Shown: piece by piece, positions 22,817 through 32,879 of the stretch
Position numbering within the stretch: position 1 is the first letter of the stretch
Layout of the letters: every line of letters starts with the position of its first letter
Assembly (NCBI GenBank): GCA_017354895.1
Contig: CP071494.1
Location: 744,001-808,000 of the forward strand
From: Podospora comata
Taxonomy: Eukaryota; Ascomycota; Sordariomycetes; Sordariales; Podosporaceae
Direction: 5' to 3'
DNA: 64,000 nucleotides
Program-made: the position numbers and the translations under genes
Notes under the pieces: model-generated
Told to the model about the DNA's origin: nothing
The model's input: only the letters and a program-made list of their open reading frames with translations
The model's database searches: none

Positions 22817-25800
22817 ATGACGGTAGACGGCCGGGGGCTTGCGCTCCCCGTTATGGGTTTGTCCCAGGTTGACCAGGCTTTTGGCTTGGAAGCGGACCGC
22901 CTCAAAAACCAGCCGCGCATGTTCAAAAGGCACAAGGTTCTGCCACATCCACGCAAAGAGGCCGCTGTGGGAGTAACGGACTTGCAAGTTCAACGGTCGC
23001 GATCGCGTTCCGGGCCGGAAAAGCATGTCGAGACTGAACCTCCGCTGTCGCAAACCGTTATCTCCCCGGCGAGTCGACGACCTCGTCAGCAAGAGCTCCA
23101 CGTACCAAGACAGCGACGAGGAAGGGGTCCTGAACCGCCACCAACGCCGCCAGCGCATTCACGAACCTCGTCGACGAGCCATCCCGTTGACCCGTCCAGC
23201 GACGAGCCGGATGACGCTGAAAGCCTGGCGCAAAGCATAGAGACGGTCCAGCCGCAGTCTCCAGCTACCCCTCCTAATCCACAGACACCTCTCACGCCCG
23301 AAATAACACCCCCAGGTCCGGCTGAGTCTCAGCTCAGGGCACGACCTCCGCTTTATGATCGACTCCAGTCGAAAATCACCACCGAGTCGAGCTTCCAGTC
23401 ATATAGAACCGCGCCAGAGGTTCCTCTGACGTCTCCTGATGAGGAGGACGGCAGGTCATCGCTCCTGAGACCGGCGCTATCATCAGCCCAGACATCTCGG
23501 AGCACTGTCAGGCAGTTGAAGGCGGATGGGAAAGAGAAGGTTCAGCCCGTGGGCTTGGGGCTTGGGCTCGAGTCGGGTGAGAAGGAAGCCGAGGCTCCAA
23601 ATAAAACCAGGGAATTTGAGAAATTTGATGGAGGGTGGACATGCGAGAATGGTGAGGTGGCAGAGGAATGGAACGCAACTCGCATGAGGAATGTGTCGAT
23701 AAGAAAGCGAAAGGTATCAGCGCAAAAAAGGGAGGATCACAACAACAACGAGGTCCTTGAGGACTCGACTGTGTCTGCAACAAACGCCACCAAAGCGCTC
23801 CGCTCTGTGTCGCTACAGGACAGCCCGACGACCTATCCTGCACGCAGAGTCGTCTCAGATCGGGTGCCGAATCGAGGACCGCCGTCCATGTCCGAATCTT
23901 CGATAGGCTCTGACGCCAAGCGCTCCTCCATCATGTCCAATAGGTCGACAACTTCGACTGTGGTCGACCACCCCGATGCAGTCCCTCGGCGGCGGAAGAC
24001 GCTACGACACATGAAGAAGCAGATTGACTTGCGCGACTCCAGCTCCGAGCTTTCACATGCCAGTTCAGCGCCTACATCTACGTCGGCAGCCGTGGAAGAA
24101 CCACGTAGGGGGCCTCTGCCAGCTTCGAGACTAGGAGACACTGGGCGAGATAGCCATGCGTCTATGGCTACTTTGAGCTCAATTTCGAGTAACAAAGCTC
24201 GGCGAGAGGCCTGGAAAGCGGGCGCGATTGCGGTTGCCATTGTGCCCGAACGTCGATCGTCGATCAAGTCCAACAAGTCCAACACTGCAAGAACCCCGTC
24301 TTTGAGGTCAACAAGCACGAGGCGATCCCAGCGAAGCCAGAGTCTCAGCTCTGCACCGCAATCACGTACATCCAAGAGCGTTGAGCGAGTTCCTATCTTT
24401 GATCGACCACAACGCCGAGGTAGAGCCCACTCCGAATCAGATGGAGGTAGAAGTGCTGGAGATGAGCGGACGATCGATTTTCCTCCTGTGATACCGAAGC
24501 GGTCGTCTTCTCTTTCGGCCCCTACGAGTAGGAATGCTTCTAGAAGTGGCTCGCTTACGGCAGAGAGCCTCAAGGCGCACAACGCCATCCAGGCACAGCA
24601 TCAAGAACTGCAAAAGGCTAGCCGGGAGCTCAATAAGCTTGTAAACCAGCACGCGGAGAGTAATGAGAGGGTCAGAGAGCAAAGGGTGGGGCTGCAACAT
24701 CCCCCTGAGCTGAAGATTGTCACCAAGTCTCCGCAGCCCGAAGTCACAATCCAGCAGGTTCTGCCGGAACAGCGTGCTGAGAGTAGAAAGACTGTGTCAA
24801 GCCCAGACCACGAAGGGGATGACCATCACCTTTCCGTGGATCGGTACGGTGACCCGTTGTTTGGAAAGCGGCTCTCTGCCCAGAACACCCCCTTTTCCAT
24901 CGCTTCAGTCGAGACGGCGGGCACTTCTCACGCTGAAGTCTCGGAGGCCATGGCGGTTAATATCTACCCGCACCAGAGCAAGTCTGTCGTGCTGGTCGAC
25001 CACTCAGCCAAGCCTTCCGAGAGCTCCTCGCTCGAGAATCCTGTCATAATCGCAGAACCAGCCACACCACCCCAGAGGCGTTTTTCTTTTGAAGAAGTCG
25101 TCGACTCACCGTTGCGAAACCCGCGAGCCCCTCCCGAGCCACCTCGTCCGCCAGTCATCAACTTCATCCCGGCTACTCCCTCGGGCTTGACGCCCATGAC
25201 GGAAAGGCAGAAGATGCTGGGGAACTACTTTGAGGTGAATGGTGAGGGTGAAAAGCCAAAGCGTAGCCAGTCGCTGCTTCGGCGTGCCTTGACTGGGGGG
25301 CGGAAGAAGCCGGTTGGTGATCAGTATGGTCCTTCACCGTCCCGCCCAGGGTTGATAACTAGGACTTTCTCCCTTGGCCGTCACGAATCCAAACCGCAGC
25401 GGCCGGGTCTCAAGCGCCGCCGTAGTACGGATGATCATCCCAGGGATGAGCACCTTCTCCACCCCTTTTGGCGACCTGCCTACGCGGAAGACTCGATGTC
25501 CGATTCTGAATCCGACCCAGACGAAGACTATTATGAGGAGAGGGGAAGAAGGTACAAGTACCCGCTCATTGACAACCGCCCTGGTGGTGCTCCTGCTAGA
25601 AGAACGAGTTTGAGCCAGCGTCTCAAGCGGACGTTTGCGATTTTGCCGGTGCAGGATAAACACCAGGATGATGGGTACGAGGATGATTACTATGCTGTTG
25701 CTGCCGGGTCGGGGCCAAATGGCGAGGTTGACCGGAGAACGATTAGGAGGACGCCATCGGGGAATCTGAGGGTTATGCGCTTTCGGAAGTCGTTGGAGTC

Positions 25801-26215
25801 GCTTAGGCCGGTGACGGCGCCGGAACAGCAGCAGCAAGTGTCGAGGCCGCCGGTTACACGGATTGGGAGGCCGCTGCAGGGGTTGGTGAGACGGTTGTCG
25901 AGGGGACGGTCACAGGAGAGGCCGGTGGGGATCGGGGTTGGATCATCATTGGTGGGTGGGAGTGCTGGGGAGGAGAAGGGGGGCTGGGTGGATAGGATGA
26001 ATTTGGGGAGGAGGTTGAGCGAGAAGCGGAGGGAGAAAAGGACGGAGGAGTTGAGGAAGATGATTTCGAGGCCGAGGGAGGTGAGGGATGGGGTGGGGGA
26101 TGTGATTAGACGGATGAGTTGGGTTGAGGAGCAGAGGGAGAGGGAGAGGGGGGGGGGTTGTGGGATTGGGATGGGGGAAAATAAGGGGAGGGCGGGAAGG
26201 ATGACGACTTATTGA
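22817..26215 (+). CDS. Large disordered Ser/Arg/Pro-rich protein
   Basis: A single exon from the first in-frame ATG at 22817 encodes 1132 residues. The frame is open about 170 bases further upstream but without an ATG. I do not recognise a domain. The sequence is rich in Ser, Arg, Pro and Glu with many SR- and RRxS-type basophilic kinase sites. A short coiled-coil-like segment lies at about residues 583-640 (LKAHNAIQAQHQELQKASRE). An acidic patch (SMSDSESDPDEDYYEE) lies near residue 891. The C-terminal quarter is basic, with repeated RR(L/T)S motifs. No signal peptide or membrane segment is seen. The length and lack of stops make it a certain gene. A scaffold or regulatory role is only a guess from composition. 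Confidence 0.85.
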   Translation: MTVDGRGLALPVMGLSQVDQAFGLEADRLKNQPRMFKRHKVLPHPRKEAAVGVTDLQVQRSRSRSGPEKHVETEPPLSQTVISPASRRPRQQELHVPRQRRGRGPEPPPTPPAHSRTSSTSHPVDPSSDEPDDAESLAQSIETVQPQSPATPPNPQTPLTPEITPPGPAESQLRARPPLYDRLQSKITTESSFQSYRTAPEVPLTSPDEEDGRSSLLRPALSSAQTSRSTVRQLKADGKEKVQPVGLGLGLESGEKEAEAPNKTREFEKFDGGWTCENGEVAEEWNATRMRNVSIRKRKVSAQKREDHNNNEVLEDSTVSATNATKALRSVSLQDSPTTYPARRVVSDRVPNRGPPSMSESSIGSDAKRSSIMSNRSTTSTVVDHPDAVPRRRKTLRHMKKQIDLRDSSSELSHASSAPTSTSAAVEEPRRGPLPASRLGDTGRDSHASMATLSSISSNKARREAWKAGAIAVAIVPERRSSIKSNKSNTARTPSLRSTSTRRSQRSQSLSSAPQSRTSKSVERVPIFDRPQRRGRAHSESDGGRSAGDERTIDFPPVIPKRSSSLSAPTSRNASRSGSLTAESLKAHNAIQAQHQELQKASRELNKLVNQHAESNERVREQRVGLQHPPELKIVTKSPQPEVTIQQVLPEQRAESRKTVSSPDHEGDDHHLSVDRYGDPLFGKRLSAQNTPFSIASVETAGTSHAEVSEAMAVNIYPHQSKSVVLVDHSAKPSESSSLENPVIIAEPATPPQRRFSFEEVVDSPLRNPRAPPEPPRPPVINFIPATPSGLTPMTERQKMLGNYFEVNGEGEKPKRSQSLLRRALTGGRKKPVGDQYGPSPSRPGLITRTFSLGRHESKPQRPGLKRRRSTDDHPRDEHLLHPFWRPAYAEDSMSDSESDPDEDYYEERGRRYKYPLIDNRPGGAPARRTSLSQRLKRTFAILPVQDKHQDDGYEDDYYAVAAGSGPNGEVDRRTIRRTPSGNLRVMRFRKSLESLRPVTAPEQQQQVSRPPVTRIGRPLQGLVRRLSRGRSQERPVGIGVGSSLVGGSAGEEKGGWVDRMNLGRRLSEKRREKRTEELRKMISRPREVRDGVGDVIRRMSWVEEQRERERGGGCGIGMGENKGRAGRMTTY

Positions 26216-27936
26216 TTATGGGTATATGAATGCATGAGTTTGGGTTGGAATTTCATGGAGGGGATGTAGGTCATGGAAGAGGGCATGTATGTGATTATGA
26301 TGTTTACGTTTGTTTTTTGTTTTTTGTTTTAGGAGCGTCTGTTGGGAGATATGGGTATTGTGGTGTGGGTGTGGGAAAGGGTATGTGATGAATATATGAG
26401 ATATGACTGGGTGTGATGTCTTCTATTTTTCTCTTTGTTATTCTTTTAGGGGGGTGTTGATATGTCAGATTATGTAGGTGGTTAGCTTTTGAAGTGTTTG
26501 GCGGCGTTAGCGATAAGACTTGGGTTTTTGGGAGGTGTGGGTTATGAAAAATGCAAGTTTTTGGTACTCTTTTATGAAGACTTTTGATGTGTAGTGTGAG
26601 GTTGAATGAGCTTAAGTAGGACAGGTATGATGTGCTATTTATGCTATATCCTCCCTTGCTCTTGCTCTTCTCTCCCCTTCGCAGCCGGGCACTCCTTTTC
26701 TTATTTACCCATCAGCGATGTCATCACCTTCGCACATCTCCATCATCAGCACCTTCGCTTACACCTAATTTATTTGCATCCCAGATATGCCATATACACT
26801 ACCTACGGTATTCTATATACTTTGATCATCTAAACACTATAACTATGCCGCTTAGAACCGTAGTTGATTGTTTTAAGACGGAGAACAGCGCTCTGGGGCA
26901 CTAAATCTTTTATCTAAGCATATAGTGTTAAGAGTAATGACATTCAACCTAACCTATGAGTCTGAGCTTGAAATAGATAGTAAAAGTTGAGATCGTTGTT
27001 AAATCTGAGATTGAAATGGATAGTAAAAGTTGGTATTAACGTTAAATCTGAGCTTTAAATACCTTAGAATACTTGCTCGATATATATCTCTTTATTACTC
27101 TTTATGCGCATCCATATATAACACTCTTTGTGCATTTCTATATGTAATACCCTTGATGAATCTCTACATATAGCCCTGAGAACACATTGCCCTTGTTCTC
27201 TCTTTCGTAGACTGAGTGCCCTTCTTTTGCTTCACACATTTACATCACCACTTTTAGGTCCTAACCAAATTTGCACCTTCGCCTATACTTATTGCGTCCC
27301 TTATATACCGATGCCACATGGCCTCCATGCGGATGAGGCTCTTACTAATCCTTACATCGAACCACTATCTGCGGTAGGTCTTATTGTCCACATGGAAGCG
27401 TGGCATGGAAGACTAATAAATAAATAGCTTTACCACTTGAATTTTTCCACATGGAGTTCTTCTACTTTTTCCTCACGCATCACTAATATCATCACCTAGT
27501 CCATGCTTTCATACATCTCATATATATACCTATATAACATATACCAGGTGCCATGTGCCATAGCCTCCATGCGGGTGAGGCTCTTAATCCGAGCCCACTT
27601 GCTATAACAACGACGTCTATAATGATAATAACGACAATAGATACCACAGTTACAATCACCACTTACTACAACAACGGCAGCAACGGCAACGGTAGACACT
27701 GCAATTATAATGCCTACTCTCGTCTCGGCTTAACCGCCTCGCTCTTCGTCTTTCGTTCGTCAACCTTTTTCTCCGCACATAGGTAGCACAACACTCCATC
27801 ATTTTCGCACAAACCTGCTTTAAAGCATGAGAAGCAGCCATCCTCTTCTTGCTCATCCATCATTAGATACTAGAGCTCACCGTCTTGCTCTTCTTTTACC
27901 CCTTACACCTTGAGACACGGCCGTCTTCGTCTCTCT
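26216..27936. other. Gene-poor region with two dispersed repeat families
   Basis: No gene is supported. A family of degenerate sequences rich in GCCTCCATGCGGGTGAGGCT and TTATATATA-type blocks occurs at about 26630-26840, 27075-27340 and 27540-27790, and seems related to 52095-52620. Inverted copies of the AATCCTAGCTTTTACTGTC-type short repeat (seen here as AGTAAAAGTTGAGAT and similar) lie at about 26950-27060. Confidence 0.5.
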
Positions 27937-28126
27937 CGCCCATCACCATCTTCCTCGCCCATCACCATCTTCCTCGCCCATCACCATCTTCCTCGCCCAT
28001 CACCATCTTCCTCGCCCATCACCATCTTCCTCGCCCATCACCATCTTCCTCGCCCATCACCATCTTCCTCGCCCATCACCATCTTCCTCGCCCATCACCA
28101 TCTTCCTCGCCCATCACCATCTTCCT
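27937..28126 (+). repeat. 19-bp minisatellite, ten copies
   Basis: Ten perfect tandem copies of CGCCCATCACCATCTTCCT make up exactly 190 bases. The unit length is not a multiple of three, so all three frames are open across it and produce artificial long frames. Perfect identity of all units points to recent expansion or active homogenisation. Confidence 0.95.
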
Positions 28127-29436
28127 CGCCCATCTACCACCACCATCACAGTCTTGGGTAGGCAGGTTACTCGTTGTAAATATGTTGAGCGCCTTGCCGT
28201 TCCTCTTCCTGTTATAGCATCGCCCCATTATTTCATCTTCCTTTCATAGTATCTTCTTTTTATAGCAGAGTGACATGGTCCTACTTCCTCGCTCACCACC
28301 AAAATCAACACTTTTACCAACCCTTCATTCTGCCCTACATATAGACCATGTACCACCAGAATGTAAGAGTGGGGAGCTTTGCTTTAGGGATAAAGGGGTA
28401 AGGGGAGGGAGGTGGAGTTTTAGCTACCTAAAAGTTCTCCTAAAGCCAAAGCAATCAGGCTTAAAAAGACCGTTTTAGAAAGTCCTTATAGCCTTTTGCT
28501 CCACTGTATTTTGACCATATAAAGAATATAAATCAAGATCCAAAAAGGGCTGGTGAATATCATAGTTTGAGAAGGACGTTTAAAATCAATCGTAGATAAT
28601 AAGAGTTGCAAGGTCCAACATCACACTAAAGATACCCTATAGATGTGGTTTGAAAGTGTTGCCTTGTGCCATTAGCCTTTCCCGGGTCTAACGTAAGCTA
28701 CGGATAACATAGAATGAAAGAATGCTTGGAACTTTCTAATTCAGCCTTCGAGGAAATACAACTACCGGCGACAACTGGACAAGCTAGTAGACACAGGAAA
28801 ATTATCATGCTCCAGTGTGTCTTTGCTGACCCATGTGTGGGCTTAGCAGAAAGGCAGGATCAGGTGAATACTGATATGAGAAGTCACCGTGGCATTCCAA
28901 ATAATGGGTGCAATGATGATGAATTGTCTGGAAGAGCTAGTGCAACGGGAGAGCTATATATGTACGGTGTTTGCCAGTGCTTTGCTAGTGTCCTAACAAA
29001 TGCTGGGAGCAATCACACTATCGCTATAGTAATTGGAAGCCCTATTAATTGTTTTGAGACGGCTAGTCTCTTACATGCTAGATAGAGTAGCTTTTTCAAA
29101 CGCTTAATAATTTATTCAAGCAATCAATGTCGATAATGTAAGCTTAAAATAGACAATAAAAGTTGGGATCAACTTTTAAGAAGACAGAGAAAATCTCACG
29201 AAAATGTTATTTTACAACGCTAATATTCAATGTTAATTATTTCGACAGTTAAGGGCTTTCGTGCTGGAAAAGCATTAGCTGCATAAACTTTTAATATAGT
29301 GCAAAGGTAGATACGAGCATATTCAACTCCCAAAAAAAACCTATTTTACAATGCGTAAAGTTCTCAACGTTGGTTTTTTTTCACAATTGAAATCATACTG
29401 TAATATTGTCTTTACAAAGCCTCGCAGTTATGTGTC
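28127..29436. other. Gene-poor segment with one short orphan frame
   Basis: The sequence is of mixed GC content. It includes one 123-codon frame (listed separately) and an inverted copy of the short dispersed repeat at about 29138-29180. Nothing else is recognised. Confidence 0.5.
28714..29085 (+). CDS. Orphan 123-residue open frame
   Basis: A frame with a true ATG at 28714 encodes 123 residues. The translation is balanced in composition, with Cys spread through it and no low-complexity text, unlike neighbouring frames. It lies in a GC-normal island between AT-rich and repetitive stretches. I recognise no domain. It could be a fragment of an older gene or element, or chance. Confidence 0.2.
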   Translation: MKECLELSNSAFEEIQLPATTGQASRHRKIIMLQCVFADPCVGLAERQDQVNTDMRSHRGIPNNGCNDDELSGRASATGELYMYGVCQCFASVLTNAGSNHTIAIVIGSPINCFETASLLHAR

Positions 29437-29850
29437 TGTTAAAATAGTGAGAAAACACACAAAAACAACTACAACACTACAAATATACTGTCAATAGGTC
29501 CTTAAATGACCTCACCTGCGTGACAGTGGCTCGCTCGCAGGCTGCACTTCACGCAGGACAAAGAAAAGACGTTATAGGCTCGCAGGCTACATAATAGGCA
29601 CCGGATTGGCCTGATCAGAGGGCCAGAATTGCCTGCACGCGTGCAAGGCACAAAATACAAAGAAAATAAAAGTCGATGATCCGTCTAAAACAGAATGTCA
29701 AAAGCAGACTATTTATATACATGACCCCTGACCTCCCCGAAGGCCCACTTTCTTACCCATACCCTCAGGCCTGTGGCTGCACCTCAGACCATTATTTGGT
29801 TCAAAAGTAAATAAATAGGAAAATCTACCTTAAAAGCAATTCAAGTGTGG
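29437..29850 (+). repeat. Dispersed element, copy 2 (possible solo LTR)
   Basis: This is related to 17086-17505 over about 400 bp in the same orientation. The match starts near TAGTGAGAAAACACAC and fades after GCACCTCAGACCATTA. Compared with the other copy it is richer in A and T, the differences being mostly transitions, as expected after RIP. No coding sequence is seen. Family and exact ends are unknown. The element is probably old. Confidence 0.6.
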
Positions 29851-30640
29851 GTTTGGTAAAGGACTGGCCCTTTGTCGAGTGCCCTACATTAAAAGCTAAG
29901 ATTAACGACTTAATTTTAGCTTTCACCTATTAATCCTAGCTTTTACAGTCTATTTTAAGCTCAAATTACAGGAAAATATGTTGAGATGAGCTTTGTGTAA
30001 CCTAAAAACGTTTTCGTTAAAATAAAAAATTACTATTTGGCATCTACAAATCTTCTTTTTACCGAAAGTCTAAAAAATCTTTTGTAATACTTCTAATTTC
30101 CAGAGGTTTCTTTACGTACATCTAGTCTCCAAAAAAAAAAATTTTAATTTAGCAAATCTTTTTTTTTTATAAATATAAGTAGAGCTGAAAAAGAAAGCCG
30201 TGGTTTAATTAAGTAAAGTTAGCTTTTTTTTTTGGAAATGCTATTAACTCAACTTTCAGTATAAATCTTTTTTTTAATTCAGTAGTAAGTTAAGTGCAAG
30301 CTTTGCAAATTAGTGATTCTAGCCACGCAAAGCTTACTACTTTTTTTCGACAAATGTTTAAATTTAATATTTTTTTAGTTTTTCATTTATTTTATTAAAA
30401 ATAATTAAACTAACTTTATAAAAACTTATTAATTTAAATTCTAAAAAATTTATAATAAAGTATTATTAAATGGATATTAATATAGCTTATTATTTTCTAT
30501 TAAAGTTTCAAAAATATATTTAAAGACAATATATACAAAAAAGATTTTTTTAAAAAAAAATTGAACATAAAAATTAGATGAAGATTTATAGACTTTTTTG
30601 TATTTACATTTATTGCCCTAATTACCGCGCAAAAGTAAAG
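29851..30640. other. Strongly AT-rich island
   Basis: An inverted and a direct copy of the short repeat (AATCCTAGCTTTTACAGTC) lie at about 29890-29970. From about 30000 to 30640 the sequence is made almost wholly of A and T runs, far below the GC of the rest of the window. This is what heavily RIP-mutated DNA looks like. No feature can be read in it. Confidence 0.7.
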
Positions 30641-31345
30641 CTATTCTCATAATCGCTGCTGCCAAACGTGAAAACATCAACATATTTAGTGGGAAAAAAA
30701 CCTATCACTACACTTACCGCTGCCAAAAATGAGGATATCATGATACTCGCCGCTGCCAAAAGTGAGGCTATTCCCTGCACTTGCGGCTGCGAGAACAAAA
30801 TCATCTTAATGCATATGCATCTAAAGAGTGTTCTTAAAATGCATATACGACTAAAAAGACAGCAAGAAGCATAAACTCGTCCCCAAACTCACTGTCGCGG
30901 AAACTGAATCCATTGCTATACTCACATTACCAAAAGTGAGTCTATTATTTCATCAACCGTTATAAGTTAAAAATCAACACCCTCGTCGCTGCCGAAAGTG
31001 AGGTTGTCATTATACTTACTGTCGTAAGCTAAAAATCGCCTGTCGCTGCCATCGAAAGTGAAGCCAATACCATATTCACTATAATTGCCTTGCTCGCCAT
31101 GTTGGCCATACTCTCCATGCTTTCCATACTCTCCATACTCTCCATACTCTCCATACTCTCCATACTCTCCATACTCTCCATACTCTCCATACTCTCCATA
31201 CTCTGCACGCTCTCCATGATCTCCATGCTCCATGCTCATCATGCTCACCATGCTCACCATACTCATCGTGTTCACCATGGCTGCCATGCTTGCCATGTTC
31301 ATCATATTTGCCATTTTTGCCATTTTTGCCATCCTCGCCATGTTC
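30600..31345 (-). pseudogene. Degenerate peptide-repeat coding region
   Basis: On the minus strand a 9-bp repeat at about 31099-31343 encodes runs such as EYGEYGEYG and, in a neighbouring frame, HGEHDEYGEHG. It is followed by at least six imperfect 33-bp units around CTCACTTTTGGCAGCGGCGA that encode an 11-residue repeat of the type LTFGSGEYHDI, with variants LTFGSDEG, SFRDSEFGDE, LIFGSGK and FTFGSSDYENS. Frames are interrupted between units, so the region now looks non-functional. Upstream (31344-31620) the frame stays open with mixed text but no ATG is evident at its start. I know no family with this pairing. A surface, amyloid-like or structural repeat protein is conceivable but unproven. 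Confidence 0.4.
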
Positions 31346-32326
31346 AATTGCACCTCTTCCCACAACCCTCCTGCCGCCCCCAGCACACTTTTCAGGCCCT
31401 TGCCAATCGCAATCAAACCTGCCAGCCATTGGCAGGTGGCCTGCAATGGCGGCATTGTGCGAAAACGGCCCATAAACCCTCGCACTTCGTCATCGTGAAG
31501 CCTGAAAAGCTCAACACCAGCCGTTATTGGCGAAGTTTTATGGGATGAGGTTGCACAAAGCGAGGCGTCTGATGTATTTAAACCGAAAAAACGTTTTGTG
31601 CGATATTTGGCGGCCTTCACCGGGCCGGAGGGCTAAAATGCAGCCATTTAGGGGCGAGTAACGGCCGGTGCCTAGGGCAGGAAGACCGGATGGAATTGAC
31701 GGCGGCGAGGTCACCCGCGGGGTGCGGTCCAGTGAGGCGGTACGGTTGGGAAATGCAGCGGGCGTGCCCTCTTCCTCTCCCTCTTCCTCTCCCTCTTCCT
31801 CCCTCTTCCTCTCTCTCTTCCTCTTCCTCACACACACACACTCTCTCTCCCTCTCCCCACACATCCACACACTCCTTCAGACACACACTCCTTCACACAC
31901 ACATTCTTTCACACACGCACCCCCCGGCTTCTCCTCTATCAGGTGTGCCCCATTGCCGTCGTTCCCCCCTCACTGAACGCTCTCCACTGTGCCCCGGTCT
32001 CTCTCTCCCTCTCGCTCGCTGGCAATTCCTGGCACGTCGTGGTGCACCAGAGCCACAGAACCACGCCGCTCTCCTCAAAGAGGTATGCCCCCTTCCATCA
32101 CCATTGTTCCCCTCTCCCCGGCGGGCCCCAGTGTGCCCTGAACGCCAGCTCCAATTCCCCTTCAATTGGCTTCACATCCCCTTCAATTTGCCCTCAAAAC
32201 CAGCGTCAAATCCCCCTCCAAATGGCAGTCAACGGGCGTGCAATTTGACACCAATTCCCTGCAGTTCAACCAACCCACAAGCCTCTCTCCCCTTCGTCGA
32301 ACGAAGCGGCCGGGGCCCTCGCTATC
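31346..32326. other. Low-complexity CT- and CA-rich sequence
   Basis: The segment contains CTCTTCCTCTCCCT-type pyrimidine runs at about 31768-31830, (CA)n-rich stretches at 31830-31920, and loose repeats of CAATTCCCCTTCAATTGG type around 32150-32210. Several open frames cross it but they read as repeats. No gene is supported. Confidence 0.5.
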
Positions 32327-32707
32327 ATGGGCAGCGAGGGAACAAAGCGTGAGGGGGTCGGGCAGGTGGCCAGAGAGAACGGGAGAGGGAATGCCGGCGG
32401 TGCGGTGACAGCTCCTGGCGATGCGGTGACGATTCCCGGCGGCGACGTCGGCAAGAGCGTGACTCGCAAGAGCCACCAACAACACATCCGGGGCCGGCAC
32501 GCCCCTCTCCTCGGCCTGACGACGGTGCCCTTCCCGCGGGTAAACGCGGGCAGCCAGGTGGCTCGCGAGGGCCACCTCCGACACATCCGTGGCCGGCACG
32601 CGCCCCTCGACGGCACCCCGGAGGCTCTCGCGAGCCTCACCAAGAAAGCTCCCGCGGAGGCGGCAAAGGGGGAGGTGAATGGGGAGGTGGCCAACGCCAT
32701 GATTTAG
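32327..32707 (+). CDS. Doubtful 126-residue frame in a GC-rich island
   Basis: A true ATG at 32327 opens a frame of 126 codons in an abruptly GC-rich island. It holds an internal duplication of about 98 bp, giving HQQHIRGRHAPLLG and HLRHIRGRHAPLDG. The opposite strand also has a long frame (32183-32842, no ATG) with matching duplications. Neither translation resembles a known family. At least one of the two must be an artefact of high GC; both may be. Confidence 0.2.
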   Translation: MGSEGTKREGVGQVARENGRGNAGGAVTAPGDAVTIPGGDVGKSVTRKSHQQHIRGRHAPLLGLTTVPFPRVNAGSQVAREGHLRHIRGRHAPLDGTPEALASLTKKAPAEAAKGEVNGEVANAMI

Positions 32708-32879
32708 GGGGATGTGTGGGGTGATCGTGGGCGGTGTGTGCTCTTTTTTTGGCGCGTTGATTTGATATGTGGCTGGCCTATAAAGGCTTGGTATCAGAGG
32801 TGAACTGGGAACGGTGGAAATAGCGTTGATTTTGGCGTTCACATCGCGTTGAATTTGATATTGTGGAGTTCTTTTGGCA

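Noticed and set aside
27885-28217. Plus-strand frames over the 19-bp array; also considered as a CRISPR-like array
   Set aside because: The frames are produced by the minisatellite. There are no spacers between units, and the genome is eukaryotic.
31690-32352. 220-codon plus-strand frame
   Set aside because: It is made of CT and CA simple repeats and lacks a credible start.
32183-32842. 219-codon minus-strand frame in the GC-rich island
   Set aside because: It starts at GTG, has no recognised domain and competes with a plus-strand frame with a true ATG; neither is supported.
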